From the NCBI GenBank assembly GCA_021813145.1, contig JAKALS010000002.1:99595-149861 (forward strand): 50,267 nucleotides of DNA, given 5' to 3'. This DNA is from a bacterium (lineage in GTDB: Bacteria; Patescibacteriota; Microgenomatia; Levybacterales; UBA12049). The notes under the pieces are model-generated. The model had not been told where the DNA came from, did not search any database, and saw only the letters and a program-made list of their open reading frames with translations. Position numbers and translations under genes: made by a program. Position 1 is the stretch's first letter. Each line of letters starts with the position of its first letter. Shown piece after piece: positions 7,205 to 14,861 of this stretch.

Positions 7205-8116
7205 ATGAAGAAGAAAACTGTCCACAAAAAGAAAAAAGTTCCTTCCAAAAAAGAAACCTCTTATCTTCAGTATGTTGTAATCACGTTTGCCATTGTTGCT
7301 TTGGTATTAATCGGACGTGCGGGATACCAAACCCTGAGCTCCACGGGCGTACTTGGAACATCCATTAACCAGGATGCCGGCGACCAGGAAGCGGGAGACC
7401 AGAATCAAGCTTCAAATTTGCCGGGAAGTGCCGGAGAACTCAGAAATGCGGGGAATGCCTTAAGACCGACACCTCCCGCAGATGCCTTAAACTCCGAAAT
7501 CAATAATGCAATCCAAAATACAAATAACGAAAGAAATACCGTTATGGAAAGAACGCAAACGGAAGCCGGTGGTGTTCCCCCCGAAGCAATAAGAAACCGT
7601 ACCCAGCTTGAACTTAACTCGAGCGAAAGTGCTCAGGTAAGAGAACAAACGCTTAATAAAATAAATGAGGCTCTTCAGGAAGCAGACCTTCATATAGGAA
7701 CAACCTCTGCTAACGAATTTGAAATAACAAACAAAAATACAAGAGCTATAACAAACTTTCCCTTAAGTGTTGATACGGCAACAAACATGCTTTCTGTAAC
7801 AACTCCAAACGGCACAAAAGATGTTGCCGTTTTACCGGATCAGGCGGTACAAAACCTTATTGCGCATAATGTTATCGACCAGGTCAGCCAGACAACCCCC
7901 TCAACCACAGGAGCCCAATTAGCTCTCGTTCAATTAAGACTTTACGGAAATAATCCTGTTTTTCAGGTAACCGGTACAGATAATAAAAATCTCTTTGGAT
8001 TCATACCAATAACAATAAACAGAACAGCTTTAGTCTCGGCGCAAACAGGCCAGGTGGTAACCGTTAACGAAAGTATCTTAAGTAAAATCTTTGACCTCTT
8101 TTCCGTCCAGCCTTAA
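7205..8116 (+). CDS. Membrane-anchored extracytoplasmic protein with PepSY-like C-terminus
   Basis: A 303-aa protein of unknown function. A very basic cytoplasmic tail (MKKKTVHKKKKVPSKK) is followed by one membrane anchor at about 21-42. Next come a low-complexity Asp/Gln/Asn-rich stretch and a helical, polar region (about 90-165). A beta-rich C-terminal part (about 165-303) ends with LYGNNPVFQV.G, FGFIPITI and VSAQTGQVV, which recalls PepSY-type propeptide or inhibitor modules (inference). There are no catalytic residues I can identify and no LPXTG-type signal. The gene ends one base before the convergent GT-C gene begins, without a terminator. Confidence 0.7.
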   Translation: MKKKTVHKKKKVPSKKETSYLQYVVITFAIVALVLIGRAGYQTLSSTGVLGTSINQDAGDQEAGDQNQASNLPGSAGELRNAGNALRPTPPADALNSEINNAIQNTNNERNTVMERTQTEAGGVPPEAIRNRTQLELNSSESAQVREQTLNKINEALQEADLHIGTTSANEFEITNKNTRAITNFPLSVDTATNMLSVTTPNGTKDVAVLPDQAVQNLIAHNVIDQVSQTTPSTTGAQLALVQLRLYGNNPVFQVTGTDNKNLFGFIPITINRTALVSAQTGQVVTVNESILSKIFDLFSVQP

Positions 8117-9619
8117 TCAGGGATATCTTAATTTATATTCCCGAAGCTCTAACCCCGGGGAAAAATCTTTTATCAAAAGCCTCTGGTAATGAGTATCTAA
8201 ATAATTTTTTATAGAATTTTCGTAGCCCTGGTTGTAAGAAAAAATTACATACAGATCCCCGTAATTTTTCGTGTAGTTTTTAACCTGGGCGGCAAGTGAA
8301 ACGGTAGAGTATGAAGGAATTCTACCCGATTTATAAACATTCCAAAGGGGAATAGTAACTATAGAAGCAGAACCTTTATAATAATACTCAAAGGGATAAA
8401 TGGTAAAAGGCGAAGTAATTGCAATTATATCGTCAGGTTTTGCGTTTTTGTCAAGATAAAGAGCAACTCCCTGATAATCTTCCTTTACGGGTGTGGAATT
8501 TGAAATATTCTGAAAAATAAGAAATCCAAACATTGCAAGTGCAAATACCATAAGAACAAGAGCCGATAATTGCTTAGAAATATGAAAAAGAGTCCATGCC
8601 AAGAGTATAAAAAATGACGGTGTAACAAATATTAGATACCGCGTTAAGAATATCGGCTTAAAAAAAATCGACACCACAAAAACCAGGCCGATAGGAATCA
8701 TTACTGTAAGCAAAAAATAAAGGATATTTTCTATTTCTATATCGGATTTCCTTTTTGAAAAAAGAAAGAATATAGGTATAACAGAAAGAGGCCAAAGAGA
8801 AACAAGAAAAGACTGAAGACTTGTACTTTGAAAACCGAAAAGAAAATTTACGAGAGTCTGGAAAATATCATAGGGGGTGGTGGCGGGGATAAGGGGCTGG
8901 GTATTGGCAGCTCCTCCCTGGAGAAGAAAGAATATCACCCAGGGAAGAAAAAACAAAGCTGCCAAAAAGACTGGCGTAAGAAAATTTTTGATAATCCCGA
9001 AATTCCACTTTACATAATCTCTAAAAGATCCGACATGATTAAATCTTCTTATAAACCAATAGAGGAAAAAAATTCCCTGTGCCATTATCAGAAATATGAA
9101 AAAGTAATGGGTAAAAAGACCGAGAAGTATCGAAAAAAAGTATCCGACTTGTCCCCTTTTTCCTCCCGTATGTATCATCTTAAGGAAAAAATAATGGCTT
9201 AAAACAGCCATAAAAGTTACAATTGTGTACATTCGGATTTCGAACGAATACCAGATGATAAAAGGCGATAGCGAATAAAGAGCAATTGTTAAAAGAGCTA
9301 TTCTTGTATCGCTGGACTTTTTTGCGACAAGATACAATACCGGAATAGTAAAAAGAAAGAAAATAAAGGAAAGAAGACGGGCCGAAAATATACTAATCCC
9401 GAAAGCCTCTATCCAAAAATGTAAAATAAGTTCATATAAAGGGACCGTTACGTCCAAAGATATATAAGAAATGATTCCGGGGATACTCTTTGTTGCCACC
9501 CAAAGTGACTGTGCCTCGTCTAGTCTTAAAGACTGTTGGAATAAAGTATAAGCGCTTATCAAAAGCGAAAAGATTACAAACAAAAATATAATAATAAACG
9601 TACTTCTTTCTCTCGTCAT
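8117..9619 (-). CDS. GT-C family membrane glycosyltransferase (GT39/ArnT-like)
   Basis: A 500-aa polytopic protein with about 11 membrane segments, resembling the dolichyl- or undecaprenyl-phosphate-sugar glycosyltransferases. The first extracytoplasmic loop holds LRLDEAQSLW, giving the acidic pair (Asp-Glu) expected for catalysis in this fold. Further on are WYSFEIRMYT and SHYFFLK, typical of the bacterial branch. A soluble C-terminal domain follows the last segment (about residue 375 on). It is the last gene of the operon with the cellulose-synthase-like GT2, 3 nt downstream of it. It may add sugars from a lipid carrier to the polymer or to surface proteins such as the Pro/Ser-rich neighbour; the acceptor is unknown. 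Confidence 0.82.
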   Translation of the reverse strand: MTRERSTFIIIFLFVIFSLLISAYTLFQQSLRLDEAQSLWVATKSIPGIISYISLDVTVPLYELILHFWIEAFGISIFSARLLSFIFFLFTIPVLYLVAKKSSDTRIALLTIALYSLSPFIIWYSFEIRMYTIVTFMAVLSHYFFLKMIHTGGKRGQVGYFFSILLGLFTHYFFIFLIMAQGIFFLYWFIRRFNHVGSFRDYVKWNFGIIKNFLTPVFLAALFFLPWVIFFLLQGGAANTQPLIPATTPYDIFQTLVNFLFGFQSTSLQSFLVSLWPLSVIPIFFLFSKRKSDIEIENILYFLLTVMIPIGLVFVVSIFFKPIFLTRYLIFVTPSFFILLAWTLFHISKQLSALVLMVFALAMFGFLIFQNISNSTPVKEDYQGVALYLDKNAKPDDIIAITSPFTIYPFEYYYKGSASIVTIPLWNVYKSGRIPSYSTVSLAAQVKNYTKNYGDLYVIFSYNQGYENSIKNYLDTHYQRLLIKDFSPGLELREYKLRYP

Positions 9620-9622
9620 GGT

Positions 9623-11125
9623 TTATTCTTGATACCCTATATTTGGAGACTGTCTGAATATAAAAAAACTCCTCCAGTTGTAAGCGGCCTTTATAAAAGG
9701 CAAAAACATTATTATGTTAAATATTGCCCAGGCGCTGTTTGTAAATACGGCCGGATTCTTGTTGTCGAGATTTAACGCAATACCGATTACCGCAAGTACA
9801 ATATATAAAAGATGGGGATAAATCAAAAATAAGTAATTGCCTTCCTGTCTTTTTTTTGAAGTTACGGCAAAACCCACTTTTCTTCTTGTTAAAAGGGAAA
9901 AAAGAGCGGAAAGCTGCAAAAACCAACTTGCCTGGGAAAAGGAAATTGCCCTGAAAGTTATACCGCCCCCCGAAACTAAAAAAATTGTATAAAGGTTTAA
10001 GAACATGTACGGAATAAAATAGAGCGCAAATGATTGAGTTGTGGAAGAAACGGGTTGTAAGCCGAAGAAAAGGAATAAGATAGGCATTATTATATCTATA
10101 AGAACTATAAGACCGTTAAGATAAAAAAGGGCCGAAAGAAAATATTCTACTCTTTGAGCAAAAGTAAATCCTCTCCTAAAAAATGGGTTATATCTGAATA
10201 ATATTTCTAAAGAACCCCTGGCCCAGCGCTGCTGTTGTTTATAATAAGAGAGCAAATCCAGTGGGGCAAGGCCTTCGGCAAGAATGTTTGGATAATATAC
10301 AGACTTCCATTTTCTCTTGTGGATGAAATAAGAGGTCAAAAAATCTTCGGCAATGCTTTTTTCGTTTATTCCTCCTACATCTTCAAGCGCTTTTCTTCTT
10401 AGTACAAGATTCGTTCCGCAGATAAAAGAGGAATTAAGGTTATCTTTTGCCGACATAATAGGCCCGAAAAAAAGATCTTGCTGTTCCCATGCTCCCCGCG
10501 TAATTTCATTCTGGTCGAAATTCTTGTAAAATTGCGGCGATTGAACAAAAGCAACTTTTTCATCGTAAAAATAAGGGACGAGTTTACTTAAAAAATCCTT
10601 ATTGGGAATCATGTCGGCGTCAAATATCGCTACGAGCTCGCTTTGAGTACTTCTTAAACCGTTATTGATATTGCCGGCTTTTGCCCCGCCCGGTATTCTT
10701 CTTGTTATGCATTCTACCCCCAAATCCTGTGATGTTCTTTCTATTTCCTTCCAGTTTTCTTTGTTTGCGACGAAGCCGTCGTTTAAAACAACCACTTTAA
10801 AGTTTGGATAATTCATTTCTTTTGCCGCTTTTATTGTCCGGGTAACTATGTCTACAGGCTCCCCTGCTACCGTTATAAATACGGTTACAGAGGGATCGAA
10901 GTAATTTGGTGAAGTCACTCTTTTTGGAATTTTCCTATTCCAAATCGTATACCAAAAGCCGAAGGACATGATTATATGATAGATTTCGCCAAAAAATAAA
11001 AGCGCATATAAAAAAACATTTCCCATATGAGGCAAATAAAACCACCAGGAAATATAAACAATTGCCATTAAAACGTTTATAAAAAGTAAAAGGTTGGGAA
11101 CATATCCCCTTGTTATTCTTTCCAT
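9623..11125 (-). CDS. Cellulose-synthase-like GT2 processive glycosyltransferase (BcsA-like, no PilZ)
   Basis: Membrane-embedded GT2 polymerase of the BcsA type (500 aa). Two N-terminal membrane segments precede a cytoplasmic catalytic domain with LNDG (Asp116), DAD (169-171), GTN (237-239), AED (259-261, in the place of TED) and QQQRW (297-301). About five membrane segments follow to the end. These motifs mark a processive beta-glycan synthase using a UDP-sugar. It is much shorter than BcsA and lacks the C-terminal PilZ domain, so c-di-GMP control is not expected. It sits directly after a GH8 glucanase gene (2-nt gap), the same pairing as BcsA-BcsZ, which supports a cellulose-like or other beta-glucan product. 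No BcsB or BcsC homologue is visible. Confidence 0.86.
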   Translation of the reverse strand: MERITRGYVPNLLLFINVLMAIVYISWWFYLPHMGNVFLYALLFFGEIYHIIMSFGFWYTIWNRKIPKRVTSPNYFDPSVTVFITVAGEPVDIVTRTIKAAKEMNYPNFKVVVLNDGFVANKENWKEIERTSQDLGVECITRRIPGGAKAGNINNGLRSTQSELVAIFDADMIPNKDFLSKLVPYFYDEKVAFVQSPQFYKNFDQNEITRGAWEQQDLFFGPIMSAKDNLNSSFICGTNLVLRRKALEDVGGINEKSIAEDFLTSYFIHKRKWKSVYYPNILAEGLAPLDLLSYYKQQQRWARGSLEILFRYNPFFRRGFTFAQRVEYFLSALFYLNGLIVLIDIIMPILFLFFGLQPVSSTTQSFALYFIPYMFLNLYTIFLVSGGGITFRAISFSQASWFLQLSALFSLLTRRKVGFAVTSKKRQEGNYLFLIYPHLLYIVLAVIGIALNLDNKNPAVFTNSAWAIFNIIMFLPFIKAAYNWRSFFIFRQSPNIGYQE

Positions 11126-11127
11126 AT

Positions 11128-12300
11128 TTAAAACTCCTGTAACTGGTTGTCATACAAAGCTGCTCCAAACCAGAGCCAGTTTTGCTCATAGTAAGGGAGA
11201 TTCGAGTTAAAAGAATTTGTGTCGTTTGAATAAAGACTTAATATCTTATCCTGATAAACTTTTTTTGCCAGAGAAGGATCGTTTACCAAAAAAAACGCAA
11301 GTGAAGTTGAGTACATTACGGGTCCTTCGTTTTGGCTGACAACACTTCCGTCATGGGCGTAAACACTCGCCAACTTTCCATTCTGTTTATACAGTGAAAT
11401 CAAAAAATTAAAATTATGTTTAAGGTAATTAAGCGCCTGTTGAGAATTATTCCAATGGTAATCAAGGTATATTCTCCAGGGTATTCTTACCGCTTCGTAT
11501 GCATAGTTTGTCGTAAGTCCGGAAATACCGGTTGGAGTTATTTGTCCGGTCGACTGGTCCATCGATATCCAATCGGGAGGAAGGCCTACGGATTTACTTT
11601 TATCCAAAGGCAAAGAACTTGAATTTTTTAACATCCCGTATCCCGGATTTATTAAAGAGTTCCAGTCGTGCTGTTTATCAACCTGGGCAAACACCCTGTA
11701 CTCGTATGGAGCAAAGTAAGAGGGATTGATTATAAGTTTTCCCTTAACATTGGCCCAGTTTCCTGCGGTTAAATAGCGTTTTCCGCTTGCAGTTCCCACT
11801 TCTATTTTCCATATATCGTTAAGTATCGGCATCGCCTGCGAAAGATATGAGGGTTGGTTCCATCTTTTAGAAGCCAGGATTAAGGCAAAGGCTATATCTT
11901 CGTCTGCGTCGCTTGCGGAATTCATGTCGCTTGCGCTCTGGAATCCATAAGTACCGTTGCTTTTCTTGCCCCATCTCCATCCGAATAGCCAGTCGTTCGG
12001 CCTTTTTAAATCGTTTTTTGTCCATGTCCAGGCGTTATCAAAAGTCGTTTTATCCCCTATCCATACGGCTCTTAACATTGCATAAGATTGTGCTTCAGAA
12101 GTTGTAATTCCTCCCTGGGAATAATCTATTACTCTTCCCTGCGGATTCATGAACTGGGTTTTATATTTTTCCCACGAGGAAGAAAGTAGGGTATATGTAG
12201 AAAAAGTAGGATTTTGGTTAGTAACCTTTGATGTAAAAAATACGTATAAAACCAAAATAATACTTATAAAAATTAAAAAGTATCCGATAATGTTTTTCAT
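11128..12300 (-). CDS. Glycoside hydrolase family 8 (BcsZ/endoglucanase-like)
   Basis: A 390-aa enzyme anchored by an N-terminal membrane segment (about 3-23), with the rest outside the cell. GH8 hallmarks are present: TTSEAQSYAMLRAVW, with the predicted acid catalyst Glu69, and SASDADEDIAFALILA (128-143), with the conserved Asp cluster. Other family aromatic and Trp positions (WLFGWRW, QNWLWFG) are also seen. GH8 members cut beta-1,4-glucan or chitosan with inversion. In cellulose operons BcsZ trims the nascent polymer, the likely role beside the BcsA-like gene. Its ATG overlaps the stop of the Pro/Ser-rich protein gene by 4 nt (ATGA), indicating coupled translation. Confidence 0.88.
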   Translation of the reverse strand: MKNIIGYFLIFISIILVLYVFFTSKVTNQNPTFSTYTLLSSSWEKYKTQFMNPQGRVIDYSQGGITTSEAQSYAMLRAVWIGDKTTFDNAWTWTKNDLKRPNDWLFGWRWGKKSNGTYGFQSASDMNSASDADEDIAFALILASKRWNQPSYLSQAMPILNDIWKIEVGTASGKRYLTAGNWANVKGKLIINPSYFAPYEYRVFAQVDKQHDWNSLINPGYGMLKNSSSLPLDKSKSVGLPPDWISMDQSTGQITPTGISGLTTNYAYEAVRIPWRIYLDYHWNNSQQALNYLKHNFNFLISLYKQNGKLASVYAHDGSVVSQNEGPVMYSTSLAFFLVNDPSLAKKVYQDKILSLYSNDTNSFNSNLPYYEQNWLWFGAALYDNQLQEF

Positions 12301-12956
12301 AATAGGTTTCGCAAAATAGGAACAGAATTCATTCTGCTTCTTCTATAAATAATTCTTTCTTTAAGACTTTGGGGAATACTCATTTGCGATTTATCTATAA
12401 GCGTAAGACCCGTTACAAAGAAAAATGTCGCAAAACCCAGAAGTATTACTCTTATTGTCGGCGCATAAACGCTTGAAGCATAATAATCCTGTTCGGGAAT
12501 AATTTGGGAAATACCCGGAGGAGGCGAAGGCGGAGTATAAGCTTTTTTAATTACATTCTGAACATTTAAAGGAACTACTTCGGGAACAGAAGGGTGAGGG
12601 ATGGGTGTCGGCGACGGAGTTGGATCGGGCGTAGTATTTACAACAGGAGCAACTTTATCGGGCTTTGATGTTGGAGCAGGAGTAGGGGCGGGAGTCTTTT
12701 TTTCGTGAGAAGTACTTGGAACGGGAGTAGGGCTACTGCTTGGCATAGGAGAAGAACTGGGCGTAGGAGAGGCCGAAGGAGCAGGACTCGAACTTGGTAT
12801 AGGACTTGAACTCGGAGACGGGGTGGTACTTGGCGGGGCGGTAGATTCGGGTAAGGGTGTGGGGGTAGAAACAGGCAATGAAATCTGCGCAAAAGCAGTT
12901 GAAAAGTTTAAAGAAAAAAATAAAATTGATGCTGTAATCATTGCAAAATATTTCAT
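12297..12956 (-). CDS. Secreted Pro/Ser/Thr-rich membrane-anchored protein
   Basis: A 219-aa protein with a signal peptide (about 1-23, ending AFAQ). Next is a long Pro/Ser/Thr tract (about 28-125) built of repeated SPxPSSSP-like steps. A short conserved-looking segment (VPLNVQNVIKKAY), one membrane segment (about 166-184) and a basic cytoplasmic tail follow. The PST tract looks like a wall-spanning stalk or an O-glycosylation target. It is the first gene of the operon with GH8, GT2 and GT-C, so it may tether or guide the polymer machinery across the wall, loosely analogous to accessory Bcs subunits (inference). It has one of only three strong Shine-Dalgarno sites in the window. Confidence 0.75.
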   Translation of the reverse strand: MKYFAMITASILFFSLNFSTAFAQISLPVSTPTPLPESTAPPSTTPSPSSSPIPSSSPAPSASPTPSSSPMPSSSPTPVPSTSHEKKTPAPTPAPTSKPDKVAPVVNTTPDPTPSPTPIPHPSVPEVVPLNVQNVIKKAYTPPSPPPGISQIIPEQDYYASSVYAPTIRVILLGFATFFFVTGLTLIDKSQMSIPQSLKERIIYRRSRMNSVPILRNLL

Positions 12957-12963
12957 AAAATAG

Positions 12964-12971
12964 CCCTCCTT
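12964..12971 (-). promoter_or_regulatory. Strong Shine-Dalgarno site of the polymer operon
   Basis: AAGGAGGG on the minus strand, 7 nt before the ATG at 12956. It implies a real 5' leader, unlike most first genes here. A clear promoter is not visible; TAAGAT further upstream is a weak candidate -10. Confidence 0.75.
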
Positions 12972-13058
12972 CTTATTGCTTTTATCTTAAAGCTTTGAGC
13001 TTAAACGATTACAAGAAATATGTAAGAAAACTGCAAGATAAAAGCAGACTTAGAGTAT

Positions 13059-13067
13059 TGCTATAAT
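13059..13067 (+). promoter_or_regulatory. Extended -10 promoter of the pseudouridine synthase gene
   Basis: TGCTATAAT is a perfect extended -10. The expected start point falls at the ATG at 13074, six nt after the hexamer. The in-frame ATG at 13068 touches the hexamer and would be upstream of the transcript, so 13074 is the better start. Confidence 0.66.
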
Positions 13068-13073
13068 ATGGAT

Positions 13074-13805
13074 ATGGAAAATAAAGATAAAACTGTTCGT
13101 TTGGATAAATTTCTATCGGACGCGGGAATAGTTTCGAGGCGCGGGGTAAAGCAGCTTCTTAAAAAGGAAGAAATAACCGTAAACGGAAAAAGGGTCCGCG
13201 AATCCGGAACAAGAATAATTGCAGGAAAAGATAAAATAGAAATTAACGGTTACCCTGTTAAAAAACCGGGGAAAGTTTACTTTATATTAAATAAACCCAT
13301 AGGATATATTTCTACAACATCGGACGAGCTTTACAGGGAAAATGTAGTTTCACTGATAGACACGCCCGAAAGGATATACCCCATCGGAAGGCTTGATAAA
13401 GATACTCACGGACTTATTCTTTTGACAAACGACGGAGAATTAACGCATAAACTTATCCATCCGAGATACCATGTAAATAAAACTTACCTTTTAAAAATAA
13501 AAGGAACCGTAAAGCCCATACAATTAAAAATATTAAGGGAGGGCGTAATGCTCGAAGACGGAATTACACTGCCCGCAACGGTTGATATAGAATCGGTAAA
13601 AAGCGATAAAACTGTCCTTAAGATGACAATACATGAAGGGCGAAACAGACAAATAAGAAGAATGTGCGAAGCGTTGGGGCTTGAGCTTTTGGATCTTCAG
13701 AGAATAGAGTTCGGTCCCCTAAGGCTGGGGAAATTAAAAGCGGGAGAATACCGAAATCTTACTAAAACAGAACTTGAATCCCTAAAGAAATCCGCTAACT
13801 TTTAA
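13074..13805 (+). CDS. rluB: RsuA/RluB-family rRNA pseudouridine synthase
   Basis: Site-specific pseudouridine synthase acting on rRNA. An N-terminal S4 RNA-binding domain (about 8-55: RLDKFLSDAGIVSRR) is followed by the catalytic domain. Its motif GRLDKDTHGLILLTNDG holds the nucleophilic Asp (residue 108 counted from the chosen start). The second motif EGRNRQIRRMCEALG is the KIN-like segment of the family. At 243 residues it has the usual RluB/RsuA length; which rRNA site it modifies cannot be told from sequence. The start is placed at 13074 because the extended -10 ends 6 nt before it. It is monocistronic and followed by a hairpin shared with the convergent gene. Confidence 0.88.
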   Translation: MENKDKTVRLDKFLSDAGIVSRRGVKQLLKKEEITVNGKRVRESGTRIIAGKDKIEINGYPVKKPGKVYFILNKPIGYISTTSDELYRENVVSLIDTPERIYPIGRLDKDTHGLILLTNDGELTHKLIHPRYHVNKTYLLKIKGTVKPIQLKILREGVMLEDGITLPATVDIESVKSDKTVLKMTIHEGRNRQIRRMCEALGLELLDLQRIEFGPLRLGKLKAGEYRNLTKTELESLKKSANF

Positions 13806-13815
13806 TCACTAAAAA

Positions 13816-13845
13816 ACAACCCATTGCTTAATGCAAATGGGTTGT
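13816..13845 (-). terminator. Intrinsic terminator (stronger on minus strand)
   Basis: Perfect 10-bp stem ACAACCCATT/AATGGGTTGT with a 10-nt loop. On the minus strand it is followed at once by a six-T run, a classic terminator for the small secreted-protein gene. On the plus strand the tail is only CTCTATTTC, so it may terminate rluB less well. It is the only clear intrinsic terminator between convergent genes in this window. Confidence 0.8.
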
Positions 13846-13866
13846 CTCTATTTCTATTATAAACTA

Positions 13867-14139
13867 TTAGTGACAGGCATTACTATTGTTATATCCTGTC
13901 GCTCCGGGTTCCTGACCTACCGCTCCATTATGAGAGCCCGGTGCTCCTCCATTTGTTCCAAAAGAACTGCTGTTATACCCCCGGCCATGACCACCTGCAT
14001 AAACAGAATTCTGATAGTTAAAAGCACCATGGACTGCTCCGCAGGCAGAGGCGTTATTTGCGCCACCTTCTGCAAATGCACCTGCCGCGCTGGTCAAAAG
14101 TAAACCTGCAACCGCTGCTCCGATCAAAAATTTTTTCAT
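13867..14139 (-). CDS. Small secreted Gly/Asn-rich protein
   Basis: A 90-aa exported protein of unknown function. A clean signal peptide (MKKFLIGAAVAGLLLTSAAGAFA, cleavage after residue 23) precedes a 67-residue mature part. That part is rich in Gly, Asn, Ala and Ser, with two cysteines (Cys33 and Cys89, one near each end) that could form a disulfide. It contains aromatic/glycine repeats such as GGHGRGYNSSS. There is no known domain. It has a strong Shine-Dalgarno site, its own terminator and a long upstream region with inverted repeats, so it looks highly expressed and regulated. A surface or extracellular structural role is possible but inferred. Confidence 0.75.
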   Translation of the reverse strand: MKKFLIGAAVAGLLLTSAAGAFAEGGANNASACGAVHGAFNYQNSVYAGGHGRGYNSSSFGTNGGAPGSHNGAVGQEPGATGYNNSNACH

Positions 14140-14143
14140 TTTT

Positions 14144-14153
14144 TCACCTCCCC
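14144..14153 (-). promoter_or_regulatory. Strong Shine-Dalgarno site
   Basis: GGGGAGGTGA on the minus strand, ending 4 nt before the ATG at 14139. The match to the 16S tail is near perfect and is rare in this window. Confidence 0.8.
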
Positions 14154-14258
14154 TCTAGCTAAAAGTTATAAGACTTAAATGAATAAAAGATGAACGAAAA
14201 ATAACTCGCTGCCCAAAATCAGGCCGTAAAAAATCCCGCCAAAAACGGAATTAGCAGT

Positions 14259-14304
14259 GATTAAATTTTTCATTTAATCGTATTTTCATTGACCTGTAAT
14301 TACA
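14259..14304. promoter_or_regulatory. Inverted repeat and palindrome between a small secreted-protein gene and an HTH gene
   Basis: In the 257-nt divergent gap there is a perfect 8-bp inverted repeat, GATTAAAT/ATTTAATC with a 5-nt spacer (14259-14279), and a perfect 10-bp palindrome TGTAATTACA (14295-14304). On the minus strand TTGACT at about 14318-14323 precedes the palindrome, which contains a TGTAAT/TAATTA -10 candidate. That could give a roughly 150-nt leader for the secreted-protein gene. The symmetric sites suit a dimeric regulator, possibly the adjacent HTH protein (inference). Confidence 0.45.
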
Positions 14305-14359
14305 CTCTTAAAATAAAAAGTCAAGTTTTACTGTCGAATCATTAAAACCCCGATTTTCT

Positions 14360-14388
14360 TTGACTTATAAAGCAATCGGTTGTAAAAT
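14360..14388 (+). promoter_or_regulatory. Promoter of the HTH regulator gene
   Basis: TTGACT (14360-14365), 17-nt spacer, TAAAAT (14383-14388), and 8 nt to the ATG at 14397. It predicts a leaderless or 1-2-nt-leader transcript. Confidence 0.66.
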
Positions 14389-14396
14389 CTTTTGCC

Positions 14397-14849
14397 ATGG
14401 TAAAGCAAGAACGGGAAATAGTCCGCGACAGAACACTTCCATATGGAGAAACAAGAACAAAAATAAAAAACTTAATTGCCGGACGGGAAGGAGAATACGT
14501 ATCCGTGTCCGAGCTGGCAAGGCAAGTTAACCTTGCAAAGCAAACGGTAAGTATACATTTACAGAAACTTTCTAAAGACGGTGTTCAATTGCCCCTAACA
14601 AGGGAGCAATATCTTAGACAGCAAAAAGAAAGGAAGTTAACCGCAAAAAAAGCAGAAGAAGAAGCAAAAGATAATTTGAGGGCGGAGATAATAAGGCTTC
14701 GAAGGGAACAAAGGCTCGGAAACGCAGAAATTTCTTCTTTAACAGGTATTCCCGTAACTAGAGTAGAACATATTGTAGATTCTCAAAGAAGAAATGATGC
14801 TTCACTTAGGCTTAGGAGCAAACGCGGAACAAGAAAAAAAATTCTTTAG
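14397..14849 (+). CDS. DNA-binding protein with two helix-turn-helix segments
   Basis: A 150-aa basic protein. A winged-HTH-like segment lies at about 28-60 (YVSVSELARQVNLAKQTVSIHLQKL). A charged, coiled-coil-like linker spans about 68-105 (rich in Lys, Glu and Arg). A second HTH-like motif lies at about 106-128 (LGNAEISSLTGIPVTRVEHIV), and the C-terminal tail is very basic (RLRSKRGTRKK). There is no ligand domain or membrane segment. It is a likely transcription regulator or nucleoid protein of unknown target. It is divergent from the small secreted-protein gene, across a gap with symmetric sites, and ends 12 nt from the end of convergent ftsZ with no terminator. Confidence 0.7.
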   Translation: MVKQEREIVRDRTLPYGETRTKIKNLIAGREGEYVSVSELARQVNLAKQTVSIHLQKLSKDGVQLPLTREQYLRQQKERKLTAKKAEEEAKDNLRAEIIRLRREQRLGNAEISSLTGIPVTRVEHIVDSQRRNDASLRLRSKRGTRKKIL

Positions 14850-14861
14850 CTTCACACCTAA

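Noticed and set aside
8828-9202. 124-aa plus-strand ORF inside the GT-C gene
   Set aside because: Antisense shadow: Lys-rich, Gly-run at its start, no promoter or family resemblance.
12638-12892. 84-aa ORF in another frame of the Pro/Ser-rich gene
   Set aside because: It is a shadow frame caused by the repetitive Pro/Ser codons, giving an Arg/Pro/Leu-rich product with no start signal.
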